Source of the DNA: CAVTWH01 sp963794685
GTDB taxonomy: Bacteria > Actinomycetota > Actinomycetes > Mycobacteriales > Micromonosporaceae
Direction: 5' to 3'
Assembly: GCA_963794685.1 (NCBI GenBank)
Contig: CAWCFK010000004.1
Coordinates: forward strand, 1,178,001 to 1,242,000
Length of the DNA: 64,000 bases
How positions within the stretch are numbered: the first letter of the stretch is position 1; each line of letters starts with the position of its first letter. A program made the translations under genes and the position numbers. The notes beneath the pieces were generated by a model. The model had not been told where the DNA came from and searched no databases. It was given only the letters and a program-made list of their open reading frames with translations. Shown piece by piece: positions 51,176-62,295 of this stretch.

Positions 51176-51203
51176 CGGCTCCCGGTCCTCCGACCGGGAG
51201 CCG
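51176..51203 (+). terminator. Rho-independent-like hairpin after the DUF3040 gene
   Basis: Perfect 11-bp stem CGGCTCCCGGT/ACCGGGAGCCG with a six-base loop, 54 bases after the stop, followed by TCGTCGTCTTC rather than a T-run. Confidence 0.75.
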
Positions 51204-51280
51204 TCGTCGTCTTCTGGTTCGTAGGCGGCTGGCCGCGCCGACTGGCGCGCTCCGCCGGGCGGCCTGCGGACGGCGAGGGT

Positions 51281-51313
51281 CCGGGGGTGCCACCCGCACC
51301 GTGGCACCCCCGG
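51281..51313. terminator. Second hairpin between convergent genes
   Basis: Perfect 13-bp stem CCGGGGGTGCCAC/GTGGCACCCCCGG, seven-base loop. Together with the hairpin at 51176 it separates the DUF3040 gene from the convergent transglutaminase operon and can serve both strands. Confidence 0.7.
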
Positions 51314-51363
51314 TGCTCAGCGCCGCTGCGGTGCCCGCGGTCAGCCCGCGGACACTGCAGCGG

Positions 51364-53825
51364 TCAGCGGGACCGGCCGGGGAACAGCCGGCGCGGATTG
51401 AGCACGCTGCCCACGGCCTCGCCCACCCGGCCGCTGACCACCGAGAGGCGCAGTGACCGGGCGTTCAGCGTGGCCCGCCAGCGGGCCAGCACCGAGCGCG
51501 GGAACAGTGCGGCGCCCAGTCGGGTACGCCAGGAGACCTGGTCCTTGAGCGCCTTGCGCACCGCCAGCACCGGCGCGGAAAGGTCAGCCTCGGCCAGCGG
51601 GGTACGGGCGTAGCGGGCCCGCTCCTCGGCCTGAGCCAGCAACTGGGTCGAGGACTCGACCGCTGCGGCCAGCCGGAGCCGGTGCACCACCCGGGCGGCG
51701 GTGGCCCGGGGAGTCTCCGCGTCGTCCACCGGTACCCGGAAGTCGACCAGCGTGTCGAGGAGTTCGTCCCAGGCCGCGTGCGCTGTTCGTCGCTGCCGGG
51801 TGGCGAGCGGATCATCGTTGCCGACGATCCGCGCGTCGGTGTCGAGTGCCGCCACCGGAGCTCGGGACGGGTGCCCGGCCAGTCGGCGTCGGCGCATCGA
51901 GGCACGGCGCAGCGTCGGCGTCGCGAGCAGCGCCAACAGCACCGCCACCGAGCCCAGCAGCCACCACGGCCAGTTCGACGACTGACCGCCGACCAGGCCG
52001 CCGCCGCTGTCGGTACCCTCGTCGCCGAAGCCCGGCCGGTTCGGGTTGCTGGTTGAGTCGGGGCCGCCGGTGCCGCCGGGGTCGGCGCCCGAGGCGCTCG
52101 GGTCGCACGGTCGGCGCCTGGGTCGGCCGGTCCGGGTCCGGCGCCCACTCCGGCGACACCGAACCACCGATCCGACTGGCCGGGGTGGCGTCGAACGGCA
52201 CCCAGCCGTACCCGGCGAAGTAGACCTCGGTCCAGGCGTGCAGGTTGGTGTTGTTCAGCGTGTACGTCTGCCCCTGCCGGTTGCTGCCCCGGGTGAAGCC
52301 CAGCGCCACCCGGGCCGGGATGCCGGCCGCCCGGACCAGCCAGGCCAGCGCCGACGCGTACTGCTCGCAGTAGCCGACCTTCTTCTGCAGGAAGTCGACG
52401 ATGTCGCTGCCGCTGGTGCCCTCCTTGGTGGAGAGGTTGTAGCTGAAGCCGTTCGCCGCGGAGAAGTAGTCGAACAGCGCGCGTACCCGGTCGTAGTCGT
52501 TGGTGTTGCCGGCGGTCAGCGTGCCGACCAGGTCGGTGATGTAGTCCAACGCCGGCGACGGCAGCTGGGTGTACGCGCCGGTACTGGCTGTCGACCTGGG
52601 CCGACGGCGCCTTCCGCAGCGCCTCCGGGCTGTAGCCGGAGCGCACGTAGTCGAAGTTGTACTTCTTGTTCTTCGACGAGGCGCCCGGTTGGAGAAGACG
52701 ATCTGCGCCCCGGTGTCGTAGGACCACTTGTTGTCCAGCTTCTGCGTGCCGATCAGCGTCCGGGTAGACGGGCAGCAGATTCATGTTCAGGCCGACGATG
52801 TCGACGGATGCGTGGTACTTGGTCTGGGTGACGCCGGGCCGGGTGTTCGTCGGATCCGGCAGCGTGCCGGTGACCGGGGTGCCGGCGCTGGACACGTGCC
52901 CGCTGAAGCCCTGCGAGCTGACCACGTCGGCCACCGCGAAGCGCAGGTAGTACGGGTCCGGATCGGTGGTGGTGACCCGTGCCATGGGGAACGTCTTGTC
53001 CTGCTTGAGCTGCCCGGAGAGGGTGGACATCAGGCTGACCGTGCCGCCGCCGGGGCCGGTGCCGTTACCGCCGCCGCCGCCCGCGCCGGCGCCGAACCGG
53101 TCCAGCAGGCCGGAGGTCATCCCCGGCACCGCGATCGGCAGCAGCACCGCGGCCAGCACTCCGACCACGGCCAGCCGCCGGCCGGCCGCCCCGAGCGGGG
53201 ACGGCTCCCACAGGTCAACGTCGCGGCCGTCGCCGGTGAACCGCCGCCCGAACCGGCGTACCCGGTCCACGCTGTCGGTGGCCAGCAGCCACAGGTACCC
53301 GCTCGCGGCGACCACGAAGGTCAGGAACATGACGCTGTCGGTGTGCACCATCACCGGGATCGAGTAGAGCGGCAGCATCGCCATCCCGGCCAGGGCCGGC
53401 CGGCGTAGGCCGACCGCGCACATGTCCACCACGATGGCCACCGCGCCGACCCCGGCGGTGCACAGGAAGAGCAGGCCCTGCCGGTCGGGTACCGGGATCG
53501 CCTCGTTGCGGATGTCGTCGCCGGCCGAGCTGGCCAACTCGCCCCAGTGCCGGAACGTCGCCGGGGTGGGGATGGAGCCGAGCAGCGCGGTGCCGCCGCC
53601 GAAGAACCAGGTGACGATGACCGTGAGCGCGCCGAACATGGCCAGTACCTGCGCCCAGAACGGGGCCCGCAACTGCCGGGCGAGCATCGCGGCGCCGACC
53701 ACGGCGGCCACCGCGAAGATCACGTCGACGGCCCAGGTCCACTTGTCGAAGACGGTCGCCAGCGGCGCGGTGGCCAGCAGCGTCGCGGCGCCCGCGACCA
53801 GGCTCATCCGGTGCCGGGGGGTCAT
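51364..53825 (-). CDS. Membrane transglutaminase-like protease (TgpA type), several frameshifts
   Basis: N-terminal membrane domain with about six helices (DUF3488-like: PRHRMSLVAGAATLLATAPLAT, FWAQVLAMFGALTVIVTWFFGG), an extracytoplasmic transglutaminase core with Cys in VGYCEQYASALAWLVRAAGIPARVALGF, His in LHAWTEVYFAGYGW and Asp in VPFDATP, then a C-terminal membrane helix and a DUF4129-like tail. Frame breaks occur near 52757, 52685, 52580 and 52100; each resumes the expected protein. ATG 53825 overlaps the DUF58 stop (ATGA). Third gene of the MoxR-DUF58-TgpA operon. Confidence 0.85.
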
Positions 53826-55127
53826 CGCCCACCGCCCAGGCGTGACCGTCTCGGCCATGCGCCGCCCGCCAGGCTGAAGCCCTGCCGGCCGCGGCCGGCC
53901 TGCGGCCAGATCGCGGCCAGCCGGTCGCCGTGCCGGGCGCTGGTCACCCGCCAGCCGCCCCGCAGCATCGCCAGCGCGGTGCCGGCGTGCTGCTTGTCGG
54001 CCTCCTCGCGGGCCGGCTCCGGCAGGTGCAGCCAGGAACTGGAGTCGACGAGCAGGCCGACGCAGGTGGCGTTGTTGGCGCGCAGGGCGCCGAGCAGCTC
54101 GGCCTCGGCGGCGCTGAGCATGCCGAACACGCCGATGATCAGGCCGCCGTCGGTACGGTGCCGGACCCGGTCGACCAGGCTGGCGATGTCGGCGCGGGGG
54201 TCCGGCTGGACCTCGGCCAGGTAGTCCAGCAGCAGCCCGTCGCCGTCCACCTCGCCGGCGTCCACGTCGATCCCGCTGCCGGTGACCATGCGCAGCTTGT
54301 AGCCCTGCTGGCGCAGGTGCACGGCGATGCTGGCGACCGCCGAGACGGCCCACTCGAAGCTGGCCGTCGGCCCCTCGCCCCGGTGCCCGGCGCTGCGGGT
54401 GTCCAGTACCAGGGTGGCCCGGCTCTCCCAGGGCTGCTCCTCGCGGCGCACCATCAGCTCGCCGGTCCGCGCGGTCGAGCGCCAGTGCACCCGGCGCAGG
54501 TCGTCGCCGTGCCGGTACTCGCGGGTGGCCGCGTCGTCGTCGCCGTGCACGGCCACCGACCGGGCCCGCGACTCGCCCGAGCCGGCGTACTCGCCGGTCA
54601 GCCGGACCGCCGGCAGCGCCTGCACCACCGGCGTGACGGTCGAGCCGGTCGACGGTCGGGAACGAGCGGATCATCTCGCACAGCCCGAACGGGTCGGTCA
54701 GCCGGACCACCAGCGGCCCGACCTCGTACCGGCCGCGCACGTCGGCGCGCACCGAGTACGCCACCGAGCTGGCCTGGTTGCGGCCGAGCCGTTCGAGTAC
54801 CAGCCGGGGTCGGCTGCCCAGGGCGTAGGGCAGCCGGTCCTCCAGGAGCAGGGTGCCGGTCGGCAGGCCGGACAGGTTCTGCAGCCGCAGCACCACCCGG
54901 GCGGTCGCGCCGACCGGGGTGCGGTGCGGATCCAGGGTGCGTACGCAGGCCAGCCGGTACCGGGAGCGGCCGACGTACCAGGCGGCCAGCAGCGGCAGCC
55001 CGGCCAGCAGGATGCCCAGCCGGAGCAGGTCCTTCTCGCCGAGGACGACCGCCACGATGGCCACCGCCAGGGCTGCCGCGAGGAATGACTTGCCCCGGGT
55101 GGTGAGGCCGCGCAGCCCCTCGCGCAT
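53822..55127 (-). CDS. DUF58 protein (MoxR-associated), one frameshift
   Basis: Two N-terminal membrane helices (residues about 12-50), a beta-rich middle, and the DUF58 signature GDDLRRVHWRSTARTGELMVRREEQPWE followed by a von Willebrand-like fold with LVLDTRSA and a MIDAS-like context. The frame breaks near 54645, between FPTVDRL and TPVVQALPAVRLTG. ATG 55127 lies two bases after the MoxR stop. DUF58 proteins work with MoxR ATPases in extracytoplasmic protein maturation. Confidence 0.88.
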
Positions 55128-55129
55128 GG

Positions 55130-56204
55130 CTAGTGCCTCCGGTCGTAGGGCGGCTGCGGGTTACGCACCGCCGATTCCGGGCGGGTACGGCTGTCGTAGG
55201 GGGAGCGCTGTTGCCGCTCGCCCGGCAGCGGCAGCCGGTGTACCAGCTCCGCGATGATCGCGTCGGTGGTCCGCCGGGCCAGCTGCGCCTCCGCGGTCGG
55301 GATGATCCGGTGCGCGAGTACCGGGACCGCCAGCGACTGCAGGTCGTCGGGGAGCACGTAGTCGCGGCCCTCCAGGGCGGCGACCGCGCGGGCGGTGCGG
55401 ATCAGCTGCAGGGTGGCCCGCGGGGAGGCGCCCAACCGCAGGTCGGGAGACTCCCGGGTGGCGTTGACCAGGTTCACCGCGTACTGCTTCACCGCGTCGG
55501 CGACGTGCACGTCGCGGCAGGTGGCGATGAGCCGGCGGACCGATCACGGCGGTGCAGACCGCGCCGAGGCCGGACAGCGGGTCCTCGCCGCCGTGCACGT
55601 CGAGCATGGCCAGCTCGGCACCGGCGTCCGGGTACCCCATGGCGATGCGGGCGGTGAACCGGTCGCGCTGCGCCTCGGGGAGCGGGTAGGTGCCTTCCAT
55701 CTCGATCGGGTTCTGGGTGGCGACCACCATGAACGGGGTCTGCAGCAGGTAGGTCACCCCGTCGACGGTGACCTGCCGCTCCTCCATCGACTCCAGCAGC
55801 GCGGCCTGGGTCTTCGGCGACGCCCGGTTGATCTCGTCGCCGACCACGATGTTCGCGAACACCGCGCCCGGCTTGAACTCGAAGTCGCGCGTCTCCTGGT
55901 TGTAGACGCTGACCCCGGTGACGTCGCTGGGCAGCAGGTCCGGAGTGAACTGGATCCGGCGCACCGTGCAGTCGATCGAACGGGCCAACGCCTTGGCCAG
56001 CTTGGTCTTGCCAACCCCGGGGACGTCCTCGATGAGCAGGTGACCCTCGGCGAGCAGGACCGCGAGGGCCAGCCGCACGGTGGCGTTCTTGCCCTCGATG
56101 ACCTGCTCGATGTTGTTGACGATCGCGTCTGTGGCGGCGGCGAACTCAGCTGCCGGCATCGGCGCGCCCAGATCGCCCGCCGTACGTGGGACGGTCACGG
56201 GCAT
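55130..56204 (-). CDS. MoxR-family AAA+ ATPase, one frameshift
   Basis: AAA+ chaperone. Walker A IEDVPGVGKTKLAKALA, Walker B NIVVGDEINRASPKTQAALLE, sensor 1 FMVVATQNPIEMEGTYPLPEAQ. The frame breaks near 55541 after GLGAVCTAVI; it resumes RRLIATCRDVHVADAVKQYAVNLV to TAG 55130, giving a standard lid domain. Repaired length about 357 residues. ATG 56204 has AGGAGG just upstream. First gene of the operon. Confidence 0.92.
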
Positions 56205-56576
56205 CCTCCTCGTCCTCCCCGCGCGGTCGGTCCACGCGCGGCCGGGTCCGGATCGGGTGGGGTGTCACCCGGCCGGGGTATACGTATCCGCCGGTCCCAT
56301 CGACCGTCGGACATCGGTATCTTCTCAGGCTAGTCGGCAGATCGTTGCCCGCCGAGTTGGACCTTTGGGACGCCTTCCGCGCGGGACAGGTGGAATCGCT
56401 CCGCCGTTCCGGCAAATCCCTGCCGAACAGGCAACGCGCCGACCCGTTCGTGGGTCGCTACTGCGATGGCATGTTCTGTCCACCGCCGTCCGGCCGCCGC
56501 CCCGGACGAGCGGGCCGTCGCGGGCCTGGTCGGCCGGGTGCGGGAATGCCGGCGCGAAGACAGCTGCCGATGGGGG
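56205..56576. other. Divergent intergenic region between moxR and the leuS leader
   Basis: No convincing gene. Contains an ATACGTAT palindrome at about 56281 that may lie in the moxR promoter. An open plus-strand frame here is Arg/Pro rich and shadow-like. The right end holds the leuS leader promoter. Confidence 0.45.
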
Positions 56577-56582
56577 TACACT
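56577..56582 (+). promoter_or_regulatory. -10 element for the leuS leader transcript
   Basis: TACACT, a near-consensus -10, six bases before ATG 56589. The spacing puts the transcript start at or next to the leader ATG. It is flanked by GGGGG and CCCCC. No clear -35 hexamer. Confidence 0.65.
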
Positions 56583-56588
56583 GCCCCC

Positions 56589-56627
56589 ATGACCCGGGCC
56601 TTCCGGCTTCTTAGTGGGCCGTGCTGA
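56589..56627 (+). CDS. leuS leader peptide, 12 codons with two adjacent rare Leu codons
   Basis: ATG at 56589, TGA at 56625-56627, product MTRAFRLLSGPC. Both Leu codons are CTT (56607-56612), which is very rare in genomes of this GC content, and they are followed by AGT, also rare. The frame is leaderless by promoter position and lies 98 bases before leuS, just ahead of stem-loops and a terminator. This fits a ribosome-mediated attenuation leader sensing charged tRNA-Leu. Expression is inferred. Confidence 0.65.
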   Translation: MTRAFRLLSGPC

Positions 56628-56685
56628 GCCGAGCGGACGAATCGCTCCCCAGCACGGCGACCCCTCCTGCGTGAGGGGCTTTTTT
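56618..56685 (+). terminator. Leader stem-loops and intrinsic terminator ahead of leuS
   Basis: A 9-bp stem GCCGTGCTG/CAGCACGGC (56618-56626 with 56650-56658) encloses GAGCG/CGCTC (56631-56635 with 56643-56647). Directly after it CCCCTC-CTGCGT-GAGGGG (56661-56678) is followed by C and six T, a classic intrinsic terminator. The 5' arm of the 9-bp stem overlaps the end of the leader peptide gene, so ribosome position would control its folding. No mutually exclusive antiterminator was found by eye. Confidence 0.75.
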
Positions 56686-56725
56686 GTGCCCGCGAGAAGG
56701 TGGCCCGAGACCCGAGGTGGAGACG

Positions 56726-59700
56726 ATGACGCAACCCGTACCGGCGGATACCCCGCCGTTCCGCTACACCGCTGAACTGGCCGGCGAGATCGAGCTGGCG
56801 TGGCAGGACCGCTGGGAGGAGCAGGGCACCTTCCACGCGCCCAACCCGGTCGGTCCACTGGCCGACCCGTCGCACCCCCGGGCCGGCGCGCCCAAGCTGC
56901 ACGTGCAGGACATGTTCCCGTACCCGTCCGGGGCGGGGCTGCACGTCGGGCACCCGCTGGGGTACATCGGGACCGACTGTTACACCCGGTATGCCCGGAT
57001 GATCGGGTACAACGTGCTGCACCCGATGGGCTTCGACGCCTTCGGCCTGCCGGCCGAGCAGTACGCGGTGCAGACCGGTACCCACCCGCGCAAGACCACC
57101 GAGGAGAACGTCGAGCGCTACCGCGGCCAGCTGCGCCGGCTGGGGCTGGCCTACGACAACCGGCGCTCGCTGGCCACCACCGACGTGGAGTACTACCGGT
57201 GGACCCAGTGGATCTTCCTGCAGATCTTCAACTCCTGGTACGACCCGGCGGTGGCGAAGGCCCGGCCGATCCAGACCCTGATCGACAGCTACGCCAGCGG
57301 GGCGCCGGCCCACCCCGGACGGCCGTCCGTGGGGCCGGCTGACCGACGTGGAGCAGCGCCGGATCATCGACTCCACCGGCTGGCGTACGTCTCCGAGGCC
57401 CCGGTGAACTGGTGTCCCGGGCTGGGCACGGTGGTGGCGAACGAGGAGATCACCCCGGACGGCCGCTCCGAGCGCGGCAACTTCCCGGTCTTCAAGCGCA
57501 ACCTGAAGCAGTGGATGATGCGGATCACCGCCTACGGTGACCGGCTGCTGGCCGACCTGGACACGCTGGACTGGCCCGAGTCGATCAAGCTGATGCAGCG
57601 CAACTGGATCGGCCGCTCCACCGGCGCGCACATCGACTTCCCGACCGGCGCCGGCGCGCTGCGGGTCTTCACGACCCGGCCGGACACCATCTTCGGCGCC
57701 ACCTACATGGTCGCCGCGCCCGAGCACGAGCTGGTCGACGAGCTGATCCCGGCGGTCTGGCCGGCCGGTACCAAGGACGCCTGGACCGGCGGGCACGCCA
57801 CCCCGGGCGACGCGGTCGCGCACTACCGGACGTTCGCGGCGGCCAAGTCGGATGTGGAGCGGCAGGCCGACGCGAAGGAGAAGACCGGCGTCTTCATCGG
57901 CGCGTACGCCACCAACCCGGTCAACGGCGCAGGAGATCCCGATCTTCATCGCCGACTACGTGCTGGCCGGCTACGGCACCGGCGCGATCATGGCGGTACC
58001 CGGCCAGGACGAGCGGGACTGGGACTTCGCCGAGGTCTTCGAGCTGCCGATCATCCGTACCGTGCAGCCGACCGACGGGCTTCGACGGGAAGGCGTACAC
58101 CGGCACCGGTCCGGCCATCAACAGCGCCAACCCGGCCGCCGGGATCAGCCTGGACGGGCTGGACATCGCCGGCCGCGAAGGCCGCCATCATCGACTGGCT
58201 GGAGCAGCGCGGCGTCGGCCAGGGCGCGACCACCTACCGGCTGCGCGACTGGCTGTTCAGCCGGCAGCGCTACTGGGGCGAGCCGTTCCCGATCGTCTAC
58301 GACGAGACCGGGCTGCCGATCGCGCTGCCCGACGTCGATGCTGCCGGTGGCGCTGCCCGAGGTCGCCGACTTCTCGCCGAAGACGTTCGACCCGCTGGAC
58401 GCCGACTCCACGCCGGAGACGCCGCTGTCGCGCAACCAGCGACTGGGTCTAGGTCGAGCTGGACCTGGGCGACGGGCCGAAGCGGTACACCCGGGAGACC
58501 AACGTGATGCCGCAGTGGGCCGGCTCCTGCTGGTACGAGCTGCGCTACCTGGACCCGGCCAACTCCGAGGAGTTCGTCGACCCGGCAACGAGGCGTACTG
58601 GATGGGGCCGCAGCGCGACGGCGACTGCGGCGGCGTCGACCTGTACGTGGGCGGGGTCGAGCACGCCGTGCTGCACCTGCTGTACGCCCGCTTCTGGCAC
58701 AAGGTGCTGTACGACCTGGGCCACGTGAGCAGCTTCGAGCCGTTCCGCAAGCTGTTCAACCAGGGCTACATCCAGGCGTACGCGTACACCGACGCGCGCG
58801 GCAGTACGTCAACGCCGAGGAGGTCGTCGAGGTCGACGGCCGCTACTACTGGAACGGCCAGCCGGTCAACCGCGAGTACGGCAAGATGGGCAAGTCGCTG
58901 CGCAACGTGGTGACCCCGGACGAGATGTGCGACCGCTACGGCGCCGACACGTTCCGGGTGTACGAGATGTCGATGGGGCCGCTGGACGTCTCCCGGCCCT
59001 GGGACACCCGGGCGGTCATCGGCGCGCAGCGCTTCCTGCAGCGGGTCTGGCGGGTGGTGGTGGACGAGCAGACCGGCGACGACCCGGGTGGTCGACGACC
59101 GGCCTGGACGACGAGACCCGCCGGCTGCTGCACCGCACCATCGACGGGGTCCGCGCGGACACCGAGGGGATGCGGTTCAACACCGCGATCGCCAAGCTGA
59201 TCGAGCTGACCAACCGGGTCACCGCGGTCGGCGCGGCAGGCAGCCCGCGCGAGGTGGTCGAGCCGCTGGTGCTGATGGTCTCGCCGTTCGCCCCGCACCT
59301 GGCCGAGGAGCTGTGGCGGCGGCTGGGGCACGCCGGCTCGCTGGCCTACGTGGACTTCCCGCAGGCCGACCCGGCGCTGCTGGTCGCCGACTCGGTGACC
59401 TACCCGGTGCAGGTCAACGGGAAGGTCCGCGGCCGGATCGAGGTGCCGGCGGACGCCGACGAGGCGACGGTCCGGTCGGCGGCGGTGGCCGAGGTGGCCG
59501 AGGCGTTGGACGGTCGGGAGCCGCGCAAGGTCATCGTGGTACCCGGCCGGATGGTCAGCATCGTCGTTTACGCGCCAGCGCCCTCGGGTTGGCGGGCGGT
59601 TGTTTGTAGCGGATGGTGCTGGTGGGCCATCCATCGTTGTGGCGGAGTTGCTCCAGCCGAACGGTGGATGGCCCATTCATTTGTGAACGGGCGGCGAAAT

Positions 59701-59736
59701 AGCGCTGTTGAGCTGTGCCTGGCAGGCTGTGCTTAA
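56726..59736 (+). CDS. leuS: Leucyl-tRNA synthetase, many single-base frame breaks
   Basis: Essential class I synthetase charging tRNA-Leu. ATG 56726 after GAGGTGGAG. HIGH motif in PYPSGAGLHVGHPLGYIGTD, WTQWIFLQIF, editing-domain TTRPDTIFGATYMVAAPEH, and the KMSKS equivalent as YGKMGKSLRNVVTP, then an anticodon-binding domain ending RKVIVVPGRMVSIVV. Roughly ten breaks, near 57307, 57365, 57930, 58072, 58165, 58341, 58445, 58590, 58802 and 59088, mix inserted and deleted bases; an in-frame TAG at about 58455 is a likely substitution. The real stop probably lies just after 59573; the open frame runs to 59736. Taken as consensus error in an intact gene. Confidence 0.9.
59623..59675 (+). terminator. 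Inverted repeat downstream of leuS
   Basis: TGGGCCATCCA (59623-59633) and TGGATGGCCCA (59665-59675) are exact reverse complements with a 31-base loop. Placed about 50 bases after the expected LeuS C-terminus, where a terminator is expected. Confidence 0.5.
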
Positions 59737-60003
59737 CGCGTCCGCAACCGTGTCGGTGCAGCGTGTCACAGCCGATGTCGGCGTGTTGGCGGAGTTGGAA
59801 TCGTTCGTTTAACCGGGAGTTCCCCGTCCCGTCGCAATTCATAAGCGCGCCATAATTGCTCGACTTGACACTTCTTGACCGGCTCGCCAGATTCATCTGG
59901 CGTGCAATTTCTGTCTGCTGGTTCGCCGCATCCGGTGTGGGGTGTGTCGACGGTTAATTGCATGCGTGGCCCGGTACATCGAATTCGTGGTTTCGAATTG
60001 GGG
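59737..60003 (+). other. A+T-richer intergenic region upstream of the polysaccharide cluster
   Basis: No gene seen. Base composition is visibly less GC-rich than the rest of the window, with runs such as AATTCATAAGCG and AATTGCATGC. Likely holds the promoter of the UDP-sugar dehydrogenase operon. Confidence 0.5.
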
Positions 60004-61002
60004 ATGGCTATGGAGCGCATTTTCATCATCGGGTCCGGTGTCGTCGGCAAGGCGACCGGCCAGGGATTCGCGCACATGGGTCATGCCGTGACCCTCATCG
60101 ACGTCTTCCCGAGCGGGTCGAGGCGCTGCGGGCCGAGGGCCTCGACGCCCGGATCGGCATCGACCTGCGCGAGGAGCCGGGAGCTACATCTTCCTCACCC
60201 TGCCGACGCCGCACGTCGGCCGCAGCTACGACCTGAGCGCGTTCGAGCAGGGCGTGCGCGACGTCGGCGCGGCGCTGGCGGCCACGGGCGCGATGCACAC
60301 CGTGGTGGTGCGCTCGACGGTGCCGCCGAGCACCACCGAGGACCTGGTGAAGCCGATCCTCGAGGAGGTCTCCGGCAAGAAGGAGGGCGTCGGGTTCGCG
60401 CTGGCCAGCAACCCGGAGTTCCTGCGGGCCGCGTCCGCCGCGGACGACTTCCGCTGGCCGTGGATGACGGTCATCGGCGCCCGCAGCAAGCGGGTCCAGG
60501 AGCGGCTGACCGCGCTGCTCGCGCCGTTCGGCGGCGAGCTGCGGGTCTTCGACGACCCGGCCACCGCCGAGATGATCAAGTGCGCGCACAACATCTACAA
60601 CGCCACGAAGATCAGCTTCTGGAACGAGATGTGGCTGGTCTGCCAGGAGCTCGGCATCGAGCACGACGACGTCGCCGGCACGGTCGCCCGCTCGGCCGAG
60701 GGCTCGTTCAACCCGATGTACGGCATCCGCGGCGGCGCGCCCTACGGCGGCGTCTGCCTGCCCAAGGACACCAACGGCTTCCTCGGCTTCGCGCGCCCGC
60801 CGCGGCGTCGAGATGCCGCTGCTGGACGCGGTGGTCCGGGTCAACGACGCAGATGGCCGACCCGGGTCGCGGCCGAGCTGGCCGACTGGGAGCACGTCGC
60901 GCAGCAGCGCAGCCCGCGCAACGCGCCGTCCACGCGCGGCAGCAGGCGGTCAACCCGCGCAGGCCACGTCGACCGAGCAGTCGTCAACCCGCGGCCGCCT
61001 GA
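60004..61002 (+). CDS. UDP-glucose/GDP-mannose dehydrogenase family protein, frame-broken
   Basis: NAD-dependent four-electron sugar-nucleotide dehydrogenase giving a uronic-acid donor. N-terminal FIIGSGVVGKATGQGFAHMGH dinucleotide motif, then after breaks near 60110 and 60180 FLTLPTPHVG, VVRSTVPPSTTEDL, GFALASNPEFLRAASAADDF, KCAHNIYNATKISFWNEM and the catalytic Cys in GGVCLPKDTNGF. More breaks lie at about 60795 and 60850, so the 3' end is approximate. ATG 60004 or 60010. First gene of the cluster; UDP-glucose and GDP-mannose specificity cannot be separated by eye. Confidence 0.85.
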   Translation: MAMERIFIIGSGVVGKATGQGFAHMGHAVTLIDVFPSGSRRCGPRASTPGSASTCARSRELHLPHPADAARRPQLRPERVRAGRARRRRGAGGHGRDAHRGGALDGAAEHHRGPGEADPRGGLRQEGGRRVRAGQQPGVPAGRVRRGRLPLAVDDGHRRPQQAGPGAADRAARAVRRRAAGLRRPGHRRDDQVRAQHLQRHEDQLLERDVAGLPGARHRARRRRRHGRPLGRGLVQPDVRHPRRRALRRRLPAQGHQRLPRLRAPAAASRCRCWTRWSGSTTQMADPGRGRAGRLGARRAAAQPAQRAVHARQQAVNPRRPRRPSSRQPAAA

Positions 61003-61030
61003 CGCCATTCGACTGTCCGACACGGTAGAG

Positions 61031-62295
61031 GTGACGAGTCCCGTGCGCGCCTGACGTTCACGTCTTCACGGACTGGTTCTACTACGTACCGCTCGGGCAT
61101 GCTCGGCATGGTCCGCTGGGTCAGCTGGCTGATCCGGCGGGTCCCGCCGCCGCTGTACCGGCCGTGGCGCAACGACCACGTCGAGGAGATCACGCGTCGT
61201 CGTCCCGGTGTACCAGGAGGACCCGAGCATGTTCCGGCAGGCCATCGAGTCGTGGCTGGCCAACCGGGTCACCGAGGTGATCCTCGTGATCGACTCGAGT
61301 GACCGCGTGTGCCAGGCGATCGGCCAGACGTTCGTCGACGCCGGTCACCCGGTACGCGTGATCATGACCGACGTACCCGGGCAAGCGGGACGCGCTGCAA
61401 GCGGGGCTGGGAGGCGGCGACGCACGCCGCTCGTGGCGCTGGTCGACTCGGACACGATCTGGGCCGACGACGTCGCCGACGAGGTCGCCATGCCGTTCGC
61501 CGACCCGACGGTCGGCGGGGTCAGCACCCGGCAGAACGTCTACAACCCGCGCGGCTTCCTGCAGCGGGTCAACGACATGTACCTCGACTACCGGTACTTC
61601 GACGAGAACGCGGCGCAGACCGCGTTCGGCCGGGCGGTCTCCTGCATCTCCGGCCGCACCGCGGTGTACCGGCGCGAGCTGCTGCTGGAGATCGGCGACG
61701 AGTTCATGGCCGAGACGTTCCTCGGCGTGCCGTGCATGTCCGGCGACGACAAGCGGCTCACCTCGCTGATCCTGATGCGCGGCCACAAGGCGGTGCTGCA
61801 GCGCACGGCCCGGGTCTGGTCCACCTTCCCCGGCAAGACGAAGATCTTCTTCAAGCAGCGGCTGCGCTGGGCCCGCAACACGTGGCGCTCGGACCTGCGG
61901 GCCTGTCGTCATCGAGCGGTGGGCGTGGAAGTACCCCTTCCTCGCGTACACGATGATGGACAAGGCGGTCGGCAGCTTCACGCTGCTCGCCGCGCCGGTC
62001 TTCATGACGCTCGCGATCGTCCGCCAGGACTGGGTGTTCGTGCTGCTGCTGGCCGGCTGGTGGTGGCTGTCGCCGGGCGGTCAAGATGCTGCCGCACCTG
62101 CGGCGGCGGCCACTGTCGTTCTTCCTCATCCCGCCGTTCGTGCTGCTGTCGTTCGCGATGGCCGGCGTGAAGATCACCGCACTGTGCCACGGTCCGCAAG
62201 CAGCGCTGGCTGACCCGGCAGGTGGCGGTCGTCAACGGCGCAGTCGTGCGCACCGGCGACGGCGCAGCCGCAGCCCGACCCTGGAGTCGGTGTGA
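61031..62295 (+). CDS. Processive GT2 membrane synthase (hyaluronan/alginate-synthase-like), frame-broken
   Basis: Membrane beta-glycosyltransferase. Probable GTG 61031. After repair the order is: TDWFYYVPLGMLGMVRWVSWLIRR near the N-terminus, VVVPVYQEDPSMF, VALVDSDTIW (DxD), VSCISGRTAVYRREL, SGDDKRLTSLIL with the catalytic GDD, KQRLRWARNTWRSD with QxxRW, then three or more membrane helices. QxxRW and DxD mark processive synthases. Frame breaks near 61060, 61195, 61385, 61425, 61905, 62078 and 62190. Stop TGA 62293 overlaps the next GTG. With the dehydrogenase it should polymerise a uronate-containing glycan. Confidence 0.82.

Noticed and set aside
56186..56614. 142-residue plus-strand frame upstream of leuS
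   Set aside because: Composition is shadow-like and it overlaps the leader promoter and peptide; no family resemblance.
56630..56725. T-box riboswitch upstream of leuS
   Set aside because: No T-box consensus or specifier-loop architecture is visible; the leader peptide with a terminator explains the region better.
58450..58460. In-frame TAG in leuS as a recoding event
   Set aside because: It is surrounded by several unrelated indels in an essential gene, so a base error is simpler.
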